Shown here: positions 26,210-32,946 of the stretch, piece by piece
Numbering within the stretch: position 1 is the first letter of the stretch
Layout of the letters: each line of letters begins with the position of its first letter
Assembly: GCF_013410565.1 (NCBI RefSeq)
Contig: NZ_JACCFO010000001.1
Coordinates: 5,084,001-5,148,000 of the forward strand
Source of the DNA: Streptomonospora nanhaiensis
Lineage (GTDB): Bacteria; Actinomycetota; Actinomycetes; Streptosporangiales; Streptosporangiaceae
Length of the DNA: 64,000 bases
Direction: 5' to 3'
Translations under genes and position numbers: made by a program
The notes under the pieces: generated by a model
Database searches by the model: none
What the model was told of the DNA's origin: nothing
Seen by the model: only the letters and a program-made list of their open reading frames with translations

Positions 26210-26899
26210 TCATCCGCGTTCGCCGTGCTCGAACCGGGCCGAACGTGCCGCCCAGTACGCCTTCTGCAAACGAGCGGTGTTGTGGGCGAAACGCGGGTAG
26301 AGCCCGGGATCGACCCACCCCTCCCCCTGGTGGCGGATCGGGCATATCCCGACCTGCCCTCGAAGCTTGAGGAGCACCGCCGGGCAGAAGGGGCAGTCCG
26401 TCCACCACCAGAATCCGCTCTTGGGCGGGCGCGTCTTCCCCTTGAACGGGGGGTTGAGTCGAAACGCCGTCGGTTTGAGGTTGTACTCCCATGACGCCGG
26501 CCCTGCCGAGATCACCTGCCACCCGTCTTCGTCCACCCATGTCCACTGGTCGGGCCCGTGGAACTGGTCCATGGTCGTGATGTGCGACAGGTCCGGTGCG
26601 GGCATCTCGGGCTTGGCGAAGTACACGTAGACGGGGAGTTCCGATCCTGTGGCGAGTCCTTGCGCGCGTTCGAGTTCGCTGTCCGTGGGGAACTGGCCTT
26701 TGACCTCGAACCAGAACGCTTGGTCGCTGTTGGCATAGAGGAGGAAGTCCGGTAGGTAGGGCGCCCCGTCGACGAGGTAGCCCTGGGGCTCGTACTCCCA
26801 GGGGATGCCGAGCTGGTCGAAGAACACGGCCCAGCGGGCTTCGAGGCGGGACCGGAACCGGTGGCCGGCGTAGCGGGTCTCGATGGGAGTGATGGACAT
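26210..26899 (-). CDS. PD-(D/E)XK-nuclease-like protein with Cys motif
   Basis: 229 residues from ATG 26899 (the frame is open farther upstream but without a better start). RSRLEARWAVFFDQLGI, YLPDFLL and FWFEVKGQ give the Arg/Glu...Asp...Glu-x-Lys order of the PD-(D/E)XK nuclease fold seen in phage and mobile-element proteins of actinobacteria. WTDCPFC and a later Cys (VGICPI) may bind zinc. It stands alone, convergent with module 2, and could act in element biology (recombination or defence) or be inactive. Function inferred from motifs only. Confidence 0.6.
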   Translation of the reverse strand: MSITPIETRYAGHRFRSRLEARWAVFFDQLGIPWEYEPQGYLVDGAPYLPDFLLYANSDQAFWFEVKGQFPTDSELERAQGLATGSELPVYVYFAKPEMPAPDLSHITTMDQFHGPDQWTWVDEDGWQVISAGPASWEYNLKPTAFRLNPPFKGKTRPPKSGFWWWTDCPFCPAVLLKLRGQVGICPIRHQGEGWVDPGLYPRFAHNTARLQKAYWAARSARFEHGERG

Positions 26900-27264
26900 G
26901 GGGGCTCCTGTCTTCAGTGGTGCCATGATGCCTGTTCGCGTCGACCGCTGGGCCACCGCAGCGTCCCGCGTTTCATCGGAGCCAATGCCCCTGATCGAGG
27001 CACGGGCCGCGGCGCCTTGGGGGTGTGGGCGGTGAGGGGTCCGGTGATGAGGGGGCGGCCGACGACAGGCCGTGGGCGATGCGCTTCCGCAGTGCGGGAG
27101 CAGTCTCATCGCGCTCGGAGTTTTCGGCCGGCACCCGCCGCACCCCGCGGGCCTCCTTGGGGTCGGGCGTGGCCTGGTGGCCGCCACCGGCCAACTCCAG
27201 TGACACCCCGTGTCCGCCGGGCTACCGTCCCCCTGGTAGACACCCCAACCCCCGGGAGGCTCCC
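26900..27264. other. 365-bp region without a confident gene
   Basis: No ribosome site and gene pair is convincing here. On the plus strand the frame of the peptide gene at 27265 stays open back to about 27025 and contains a RPWAMR segment that recalls leader peptides of ATP-grasp-modified RiPPs; this is discussed as a finding. Otherwise it presumably holds the promoters of the divergent nuclease-like and peptide genes. Confidence 0.4.
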
Positions 27265-27408
27265 ATGGGCGACCACGGCAACCAGGACAAACCCACCGAC
27301 AGCGGCAGGGGCGGCAGCTCCAGCACAGACGGCTCCAAACCGTCCCGGCACGGCTCGGAGGGCGTGCCGCCGCAGTCCGGCGACGGGCAGGGCGGCAAAC
27401 CCCAGTGA
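27265..27408 (+). CDS. 47-residue Gly/Ser-rich peptide coupled to a methyltransferase (possible RiPP precursor)
   Basis: ATG at 27265 behind GGGAGG (27254-27259). The peptide is hydrophilic, rich in Gly, Ser, Asp, Lys and without Cys: it begins MGDHGNQDKPTDSGRGG and ends in SGDGQGGKPQ. It overlaps the PCMT-like methyltransferase start by 4 bp (GTGA), a strong sign that the two products work together. PCMT homologues modify Asp in several RiPP classes (FxLD, ATP-grasp/pamtide types), so a precursor role is plausible. No ATP-grasp ligase or LanBC is encoded nearby. Confidence 0.55.
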   Translation: MGDHGNQDKPTDSGRGGSSSTDGSKPSRHGSEGVPPQSGDGQGGKPQ

Positions 27409-28577
27409 CCTCCCGCTACCCCGGCGCGCCGATCGCGCGCGTGCTCACCGCCAAGGGCGCGATCCAGGACCCGGCCTGGCACCGCGCCGTCCTGGCCGTC
27501 CCCCGCGACCGGTTCGTCCCCGAGGTCGTGTGGGCGCAGGACGACGACGGCTGGTACACCCCGATCCCGGTCACCGACCCCGACCCCCAGCGGTGGCTGA
27601 CCGAGGACGTCAGCATCGTCACCCAGGTGGACGACGGCCACCCCACCGGCACCGACGGCCGCGGATTCACCCCCTCCTCCAGCATCTCCCAACCCTCCCT
27701 CGTCGTCGGGATGCTGGAGGCCATGGGCGCCCGCGACGGCGACACCGTGCTGGAGATCGGCACCGGCACCGGCTACAACACCGCCCTCCTGTGCGAGCGG
27801 CTGGGCGACGAGAACGTCACCACGATCGAGATCGACCCCGACGTCGCCGAGGCCGCCCGCGCGCGGCTGCACCAGCTCGGGTACAAGCCCCGGCTGGTGG
27901 TCGGCGACGGCGCCCACCCGCCCGAAGGGCCCTACGACCGCCTGATCGCCACGGTCGCGGTCACCCGGATCCCGCCGGCGTGGGTGCGGGCGGTCGCGCC
28001 GGGCGGGATGGTGGTGGTCCCGTGGGCACCGGGCGCGGGGTTCGCCGAATCGGTGCTCCTCCGGCTGGAGGGCGGCGACGGCCAGGCGGCGGGCCGGATT
28101 GTCGGCGACGCCGCGTTCATGCTGGCGCGCTCCGACCGGCCCCCGGTGGACGAGTGGCGGACCTGGGTGGACGAGGACGACCCCGACGCCACCAGCGAGT
28201 TCATCGCGCTCAACCCGCGCGTGGTGGCCGACCGCAACCCTGGCTGGAGCGTGGTCCTGGGGTGGGCGGTGCCCGGCCTCGGCTACGCCTCCTACGAGGC
28301 CGCCCCCGACAACCACCCGGCGGCCGGCGAGGCCACCATCTACGTGTTCGATCGCGACCGCTCCTGGGCGGTCGCCGAGTACAAACTTCCCGGCGGGATG
28401 TACGAGACCCGGCGGGCCGGACCGCGCGACCTGTGGGCCGAGATCACCGCCGCGCGCGGCGCGTGGTGCCAGGCCGGGCGGCCAGGCCGGGACCGGCTCG
28501 GGCTCACCGTCACCGCGACCGGGGAACACACCCTGTGGGTGGACACCCCCGCGCACCCTCTGGCCTGTACTCCCTGA
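27405..28577 (+). CDS. PCMT-type O-methyltransferase of the RiPP-associated kind
   Basis: 390 residues, GTG start overlapping the peptide gene. The N-terminal part WHRAVLAVPRDRFVPEVVW and SIVTQVDDG, then SSSISQPSLVVGMLE and the SAM loop DTVLEIGTGTGYNTALL match the methyltransferases of FxLD and ATP-grasp peptide systems, which descend from protein-L-isoaspartate methyltransferase. The C-terminal 150 residues are the accessory region seen in these relatives and not in housekeeping PCMT. It probably methylates an Asp side chain in the peptide, possibly leading to an aspartimide. A truncated relative occurs at 14673-15057. Confidence 0.75.
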   Translation: MTSRYPGAPIARVLTAKGAIQDPAWHRAVLAVPRDRFVPEVVWAQDDDGWYTPIPVTDPDPQRWLTEDVSIVTQVDDGHPTGTDGRGFTPSSSISQPSLVVGMLEAMGARDGDTVLEIGTGTGYNTALLCERLGDENVTTIEIDPDVAEAARARLHQLGYKPRLVVGDGAHPPEGPYDRLIATVAVTRIPPAWVRAVAPGGMVVVPWAPGAGFAESVLLRLEGGDGQAAGRIVGDAAFMLARSDRPPVDEWRTWVDEDDPDATSEFIALNPRVVADRNPGWSVVLGWAVPGLGYASYEAAPDNHPAAGEATIYVFDRDRSWAVAEYKLPGGMYETRRAGPRDLWAEITAARGAWCQAGRPGRDRLGLTVTATGEHTLWVDTPAHPLACTP

Positions 28578-28588
28578 CGTATAGCGAT

Positions 28589-28631
28589 GCCCGCCCTATC
28601 CTGAAGACGCGAATCGACGGATAGGACGGGC
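28589..28631. promoter_or_regulatory. Imperfect inverted repeat over the XRE-gene leader
   Basis: GCCCGCCCTATCC (28589-28601) and GGATAGGACGGGC (28619-28631) are inverted with 12 of 13 bases matching and a 17-base spacer. The right arm ends 4 bases before the ATG at 28636 and contains the likely ribosome site, so it could be an autoregulatory operator or an RNA hairpin that hides the site. The full arms are not followed by a T-run, so it is not a simple terminator. Confidence 0.55.
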
Positions 28632-28635
28632 AACC

Positions 28636-29892
28636 ATGCACCACGATACCCCCTCAGACCCCACCCCCCCAGAGCACGCGCAGACCATCGGAACCCGCCT
28701 GACCGAACTCCGAAATCGCCGCGGGCTCACCCAAGAAGCACTCGCAGAACAGACCGGGCTCAGCGTCGGAGTCATCCGCAAGATCGAGAACGCCCGCGGG
28801 GGCGCCCGCATGGAGACCTACCGCCTGATCGCGGATGCTCTCGGCGTGGAGACGATCGTTTTCGCGGTCCCCGGCTCCCCGGCACCGCAGCCGTCCACTC
28901 ACCAGGACACCGCCCTGGCCGAGATCCGCGCGGCGATCAACCCGCCCGCTGGGATGCGCGGCCCCATCATGCCGCGCGGCCTGGACACCCCGGACCTCGG
29001 CATGCTCGCCGACGCCACGAAGATTCTGGCCCAGCACTACGAGCGTGACGAGTACGACACCGTCGCCCGCATGGCCCCGGCCGTGGTCCGGGCTGCTCAT
29101 CTCCACGTGAATCTCCTGGACGGAGACGACCAGGCGGCGGCCCGCCGTCTGCGGTCGGACGTGCTCGGCGTGGCCGGCCGGTGGTTGATCCAGGTCCGCG
29201 AACACGATCTTGCTTTGGTGGCGCTGCGGGATGCCCTGTCCGACGCGCTGGCGGTGGACGACACCCCGCGCGCGGCTCGCGCTATCTCGTCGGAAGCGTG
29301 GGCGCTGCTGCGGCAGGGGCGATTCGCCGAGGTCGAAACGCTGTGCTCCACTTCGGCCGACATGATCGAGCCCTCGAAAATCACGAAGGCCAGCCCCGAT
29401 GAGCTGTCCGCGTGGGGGTGGCTGCTACTGCGGGCGTCGGCGGCGGCGGTCCGCAACAACCGGCCGGCCGAGGCGAACATGTTCCACCGGCACGCCATGT
29501 CGGCGGCGGCGGCGGTGGGGAGGGAAGTGAGGAACCCCATCGGTCAAACGTTTGGGCCAATGACGGTCGCCCTGAAAGGCCCAGAGAACGCTTTGGTGTC
29601 CGAAAAGCCGGATTTGGCGTTGCGGCTGGCGGAAGAGCTTCCGTGGAACGCCGGGGTGTCGATGCGGTCGGATATGCACCGGCACGGAATCGACAAAGCC
29701 CGCGCGCACTTCAAGCTGGGCAACGTCGACGATGCGGAACAGCTCCTTCAGGAACTCCGGGTGGAGGCCCCGGAGTGGCTGCGGCACCAGCAGTCCGCGC
29801 GGGACGCGGTTGAAGACATGATCAACGACAAGAAGCGCCGCCCGAGCCGGACCCTGGTTGACCTCGCTAAATTCCTCCAGGTGTCCTTGTAA
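28636..29892 (+). CDS. XRE-family regulator with helical repeat C-domain
   Basis: 418 residues. N-terminal HTH (about 15-72): TRLTELRNRRGLTQEALAEQ, GLSVGVIRKIENARG. The remainder is helical and repeat-like (YDTVARMAPAVVRAAHLHV, LVALRDALSDALAVDDTPRAA, KARAHFKLGNVDDAEQLLQEL), as in TPR-containing streptomycete regulators and similar to the protein at 38983. It is preceded by a long inverted repeat and followed by a clear terminator, so it is a single-gene unit likely controlling its neighbours, including the peptide/methyltransferase pair. Confidence 0.85.
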   Translation: MHHDTPSDPTPPEHAQTIGTRLTELRNRRGLTQEALAEQTGLSVGVIRKIENARGGARMETYRLIADALGVETIVFAVPGSPAPQPSTHQDTALAEIRAAINPPAGMRGPIMPRGLDTPDLGMLADATKILAQHYERDEYDTVARMAPAVVRAAHLHVNLLDGDDQAAARRLRSDVLGVAGRWLIQVREHDLALVALRDALSDALAVDDTPRAARAISSEAWALLRQGRFAEVETLCSTSADMIEPSKITKASPDELSAWGWLLLRASAAAVRNNRPAEANMFHRHAMSAAAAVGREVRNPIGQTFGPMTVALKGPENALVSEKPDLALRLAEELPWNAGVSMRSDMHRHGIDKARAHFKLGNVDDAEQLLQELRVEAPEWLRHQQSARDAVEDMINDKKRRPSRTLVDLAKFLQVSL

Positions 29893-29935
29893 CCCGCGCG
29901 GACGCGCCAGGTATCACGTGGCGTGATAGTTCCCG

Positions 29936-29974
29936 GCGGGGCGTTGGCAAAAGTGCCACGCCCCGCTTCTGTTT
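29936..29974 (+). terminator. Terminator after the XRE regulator
   Basis: GCGGGGCGTTGGCA pairs with TGCCACGCCCCGC (29954-29966) with one bulged base and a 4-base loop, followed by TTCTGTTT. A strong, typical intrinsic terminator. Confidence 0.75.
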
Positions 29975-30031
29975 GCGCAGGCCAGGAGCCGTTACGTTCG
30001 TCACCCAAGGATTTTCTAGGAGGTGACGGCG

Positions 30032-30244
30032 TTGAGGCCCCGATCCGACGAGCGCGACGCCCTGCACGGGCCGTGGCCCACCGAGGCCGAAATCCTGGCG
30101 GGCGAATTTCCGCACTGGGAGATCTGGCGGGAACGGCGCGACGACGGGACGCACGGGGACTGGTGCGCCCAACTCGGCAGCAACCCCCCGCTGAAAGCGG
30201 CGTCCCTCAGCGACCTCCGCGAGCAACTGATGGCTCAGCCGTGA
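30032..30244 (+). CDS. Small hypothetical protein, probable TTG start
   Basis: 70 residues. A near-perfect Shine-Dalgarno TAGGAGGTGA (30017-30026) stands 8 bases before TTG 30032; the in-frame GTG at 30023 is inside the Shine-Dalgarno and cannot be the start. Sequence: acidic, Trp-rich (GPWPTEAEILAGEFPHWEIW, DWCAQLG), no domain recognised. The shape, a short Trp-rich acidic protein beside an XRE regulator, resembles the MAW-family genes in style only. Confidence 0.6.
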   Translation: MRPRSDERDALHGPWPTEAEILAGEFPHWEIWRERRDDGTHGDWCAQLGSNPPLKAASLSDLREQLMAQP

Positions 30245-30260
30245 CCTCGTGACACAAAAA

Positions 30261-30292
30261 GTGGCGGGAGGGCGCCAACCACATCCCGCCAC
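30261..30292. terminator. Hairpin between small genes
   Basis: GTGGCGGGA (30261-30269) pairs with TCCCGCCAC (30284-30292). The run AAAAAG before it means that a T-run follows on the minus strand, so it could stop minus-strand transcripts; on the plus strand it is a hairpin without a T-run. Confidence 0.45.
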
Positions 30293-30326
30293 CTGAAATC
30301 AATCCCTGATTCTGGTGGAGGATTCT

Positions 30327-30677
30327 ATGCTTCCCGTTCGCCGCCGACAAGACCGCGGCCGGCACCGCACCCGCCACCGCGCTGAGGGCTGCACCGGCCG
30401 GGTGCGCGGCACGGACCCCACGACAGCCCTCGAAGTCCTCGCCGCCCTCGCCACCCCGGCCGCCGAGGTGCGCATGGTCGCTCCCCGCGTGGGGCCGTGG
30501 CTTGACCCGGCCGCCCGCGCCCGGTGGGAGTGGGAGCGCGACCGCCGGTTGGAGCTGGAGCGCGCCCGCGAGTCCGCCCCGCGCCCGCTGGTGCGGGGTG
30601 ACGGCCTGGACGATCTGCGCGCGGCGCTCCTGCCGGGGGTGCGGGTGCTGGCCGAGCGGCAGCGGGGGGCGCGGTGA
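30327..30677 (+). CDS. Hypothetical Arg-rich protein
   Basis: 116 residues from ATG 30327 with GGTGGAGG upstream. The N-terminal 35 residues are very basic (MLPVRRRQDRGRHRTRHR), the middle has ALEVLAALATPAAEV, and a helical charged stretch (RARWEWERDRRLELERARE) follows. No domain recognised; nucleic-acid binding is possible from charge. Its stop overlaps the next start, beginning a coupled set of three small genes. Confidence 0.5.
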   Translation: MLPVRRRQDRGRHRTRHRAEGCTGRVRGTDPTTALEVLAALATPAAEVRMVAPRVGPWLDPAARARWEWERDRRLELERARESAPRPLVRGDGLDDLRAALLPGVRVLAERQRGAR

Positions 30678-30931
30678 CCCCTAACCCCACCCCCGCCCCG
30701 GCCCCGGCCCCGGCCCGCGAGTACACGCCCCGCCCGCTCGACCACGACACCTACGACCGGTTCGTCGCCCTCACCCTGACACACCGGGGCTGGTGCGCCA
30801 GGTACTCCGCCGACGCGACCGGCGACATCTTTTTCCAGGCGGTGCACCACGACACCGGCGACACCGTGGGCGCCTACGGCCTCGACCGATTCGCCCAGCT
30901 CCTCGACCTCGCCGACAGGGGGACCCCGTGA
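30674..30931 (+). CDS. Small conserved protein of the REYTPRPLDHDTY family, copy A
   Basis: 85 residues from GTG 30674. A Pro/Ala linker is followed by REYTPRPLDHDTYDRF, GWCARYSADATGDIFF, AVHHDTGDTVGAYGLDRF. The protein at 38599-38832 shares this almost throughout. The compact aromatic, acidic domain has no known family. In both places the gene is followed by a TGATG junction to a second small protein ending in ESATA..RR, so the pair is a conserved two-gene unit beside XRE regulators. Confidence 0.7.
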   Translation: MTPNPTPAPAPAPAREYTPRPLDHDTYDRFVALTLTHRGWCARYSADATGDIFFQAVHHDTGDTVGAYGLDRFAQLLDLADRGTP

Positions 30932-31215
30932 TGCCCGCGAAGGTCCTGCCCCTACGCCAGGGACAGCCCGCCGGCCTCGACCCGGACGTGCTGGCGAAAC
31001 TCCGCGCGGAGCACCCGGACTGGTGGATCCGCCCCGAGTGCGGACAGTACGTCGCCACCCACCGGGGCGACCAGGCCGACGAGCAGCGCCACCGCGCCGG
31101 GATCCTGGTCGTGGTGTCCGCCCCCACCCCCGCCGCCCTCCACGCCGAACTCGTCTACCAGGGGGTGTTGCGGTGGGTGGAGTCCGCGACCGCCGTGCGG
31201 AGGTGGTGCCGGTGA
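30931..31215 (+). CDS. Small conserved protein ending in WVESATAVRRW, copy A
   Basis: 94 residues; the ATG shares a base with the previous stop (TGATG). LAKLRAEHPDWWIRPECGQYVATHRG suggests a small domain, and the C-terminus RWVESATAVRRW matches the end of the 38351-38599 product (HRWAESATALRR), although the middle of that copy is different and may be shifted. The next gene starts inside its last codon (GTGA). Function unknown; synteny suggests a partner for the preceding protein. Confidence 0.6.
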   Translation: MPAKVLPLRQGQPAGLDPDVLAKLRAEHPDWWIRPECGQYVATHRGDQADEQRHRAGILVVVSAPTPAALHAELVYQGVLRWVESATAVRRWCR

Positions 31216-31551
31216 CCGCCGACATCGACCCGGCGGCCGTCGTCGCCCACCTCCAGCAGCGGCACGGAGGCCGCTCACCGCGTTCGCCTTCGGCGCCTAC
31301 TCCGGCGTGCTCCGGCGTGTACTACGCCATCGGGGTATTCGGTGTCGCCACCGCCCCCGACCCCGACACGGCGGCCACCCTCGCGGAGGAATACGCCGCG
31401 AAGGTGGACCGGTGGCACGCCGCCCCGCCCGCCCCGGCGCCGATCCCCACGGCGGCCGAACGGTCCGCCGCTCGGACCGGACGGCGACCTCGAACACCCC
31501 GGCGTCGAGGACCGCATCAAGGCGTGGCGCTACCCCGGGCCGCAAACCTGA
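31212..31551 (+). pseudogene. Frameshifted small gene with a 10-bp tandem duplication
   Basis: Starts GTG (overlap GTGA) and reads VTADIDPAAVVAHLQQRHGG; then good coding bias moves to frame 2 (LTAFAFGAYSGV, about 31274-31307), back to frame 0 (YYAIGVFGVATAPDPDTAAT), and to frame 1 at about 31460 (GPDGDLEHPGVEDRIKAWRY) ending in TGA 31549. CTCCGGCGTG occurs twice in tandem at 31300-31319; removing one copy restores AYSGVYYAIG. So the original was one protein of about 110 residues with three indels. The open frame that runs on into the next gene is accidental. Confidence 0.6.
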
Positions 31552-31719
31552 CGGCCCCCTCTGAGCGCCCGCGCGCCGGGACAGGACCAGTCCTGATGAG
31601 GCACCCCGGCGCGCGGGTCAACCGGCCGCACCGTCCCTCCCAGCGGCCGGCGCCCCCGCGGAATCGTGCCCGTGCGGGGGCAGCCCGGCGCGGCCCACCC
31701 TCCCGGGCTGCGCCGGGAC

Positions 31720-31749
31720 GCCCCGCCCCCGGGACCTTGGGGGCGGGGC
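31720..31749 (+). terminator. Strong GC hairpin without T-run
   Basis: GCCCCGCCCCC (31720-31730) pairs with GGGGGCGGGGC (31739-31749), 11 perfect pairs and an 8-base loop, about 30 bases before the next gene start. Terminator-like or a leader structure. Confidence 0.5.
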
Positions 31750-31781
31750 ACCCCTTCCTCTCTCAGACAGGAGCCCCCCTT

Positions 31782-32663
31782 TTGGCCTTGAAGATCATGT
31801 CCCTCAACATCCAGCACGGCGGCATCCTCGACCCGGCGGGAAACCCGGACGACCGGTGGCCCGACCTCGCGAAGATCATCAACCGGCAGCGCCCCGACAT
31901 CCTCCTCCTCCAGGAGCTCATGGATTGGGACCGCCACCTCTACGCCCAGCTCTACCGCGCCCAGGCCGACCTCGCGATGATGGCGGCCGGCCTGACGTGG
32001 GGACGGGCGGGCGGCGGTGGCGGCACCTTCTACCGGCCCGACACGGTCACCCAAGTGGGGTGGGCCGACAAGTTCAGCCGGGAGCTGTACGCCGGTCTCG
32101 GCGTGGCCCTGTTCGCCGTGCCCGGGTTGCCGGAGCGCCTGACCGTGGTCAACACGCACCTCACGACGGTCGGCCCCGAGGCCGCGGTCCCCGAGGCGAT
32201 GCGGGCGGCCGACCGGGTGGTCAGGTACAGCCCCTACGGGGTCCTGGCAGGCGACATCAACGTGCACCCGCTGTGCGACGGCGGACAGGCGCCGGACCCA
32301 AGCACGGTGAAGCCGCTGGACTACGCCGCCAGGTGGACGGCCGACGGTGAGCCGGACCGGCGGGTGGCCACGGGGCTCTACCGCGCCGGCCTGGTGGACG
32401 TCGCCGACTACATCGCCCGCCGCACCGGCAACCAGGCCCACTACGCGGCGACCGGGCATGGCGGGATCCGGGTGGACCAGGCTCATGTCACCCGCGCCCT
32501 GGTGCCGATGCTGGTCGGGTACGAGCGGATCGACACCGGGGACGCGAGCGACCACGACGGGTTCGTGGTCACGGTGGATCCGGCGGCGGCGGGGAGGGCT
32601 GACGCGCCGGTGACCCCGGCGGAGGAGGAGGCGCGCGAGGCGGAGGTGCGCGCCGCGATGTGA
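31782..32663 (+). CDS. Endonuclease/exonuclease/phosphatase-family protein, probable TTG start
   Basis: 293 residues from TTG 31782, 8 bases after ACAGGAG (an ATG 5 codons later is the alternative). EEP fold motifs in order: KIMSLNIQHGG, ILLLQEL (Glu ligand), VVNTHLTTVGP, VLAGDINVHP (Asp/Asn), DASDHDGFVV (final Asp-His). These metal-dependent enzymes cleave phosphodiesters in nucleic acids or lipids. No signal peptide, so it acts in the cytoplasm. It stands apart, bracketed by GC hairpins, and could be a nuclease used by or against mobile DNA. Confidence 0.8.
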   Translation: MALKIMSLNIQHGGILDPAGNPDDRWPDLAKIINRQRPDILLLQELMDWDRHLYAQLYRAQADLAMMAAGLTWGRAGGGGGTFYRPDTVTQVGWADKFSRELYAGLGVALFAVPGLPERLTVVNTHLTTVGPEAAVPEAMRAADRVVRYSPYGVLAGDINVHPLCDGGQAPDPSTVKPLDYAARWTADGEPDRRVATGLYRAGLVDVADYIARRTGNQAHYAATGHGGIRVDQAHVTRALVPMLVGYERIDTGDASDHDGFVVTVDPAAAGRADAPVTPAEEEAREAEVRAAM

Positions 32664-32719
32664 CCCCCCGGCGTAGGCCGGGAGGCGCCCCCAGCACGGA
32701 GCGGTCTGGGGGTGAGCAC

Positions 32720-32777
32720 CCGGCGCCCGTCCTACTGGGCGCCGGGCCGCCCGCCCCGTGGAGGACACGGGGCGGGC
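32720..32777 (+). terminator. Two consecutive GC hairpins
   Basis: CCGGCGCCC/GGGCGCCGG (32720-32728 and 32737-32745) is followed directly by GCCCGCCCCGTG/CACGGGGCGGGC (32749-32760 and 32766-32777). Both are perfect stems with short loops after the EEP gene; no T-run. The next 170 bp up to the IS element hold nothing recognisable. Confidence 0.55.
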
Positions 32778-32946
32778 TCTCCGGTGCGGGTCGTGTGCCA
32801 GCGGGGCCCGCGCCGCTGCTGAAGCGCCTGCTGTCCGGGCGCATCTCCCCGCCGCCGCCTGCTGCGGACCCGCCGGGCGGCGGCGGGCCCACGTGGAGGT
32901 GTGACTCCCCGGAACGCGAAAAGCGCCCCGCCCCTCCCGAGGCGTA

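Noticed and set aside
31023-32663. 546-codon frame spanning three genes
   Set aside because: The EEP gene has its own ribosome site at 31767 and the upstream part is a frameshifted small gene; no fusion is intended.
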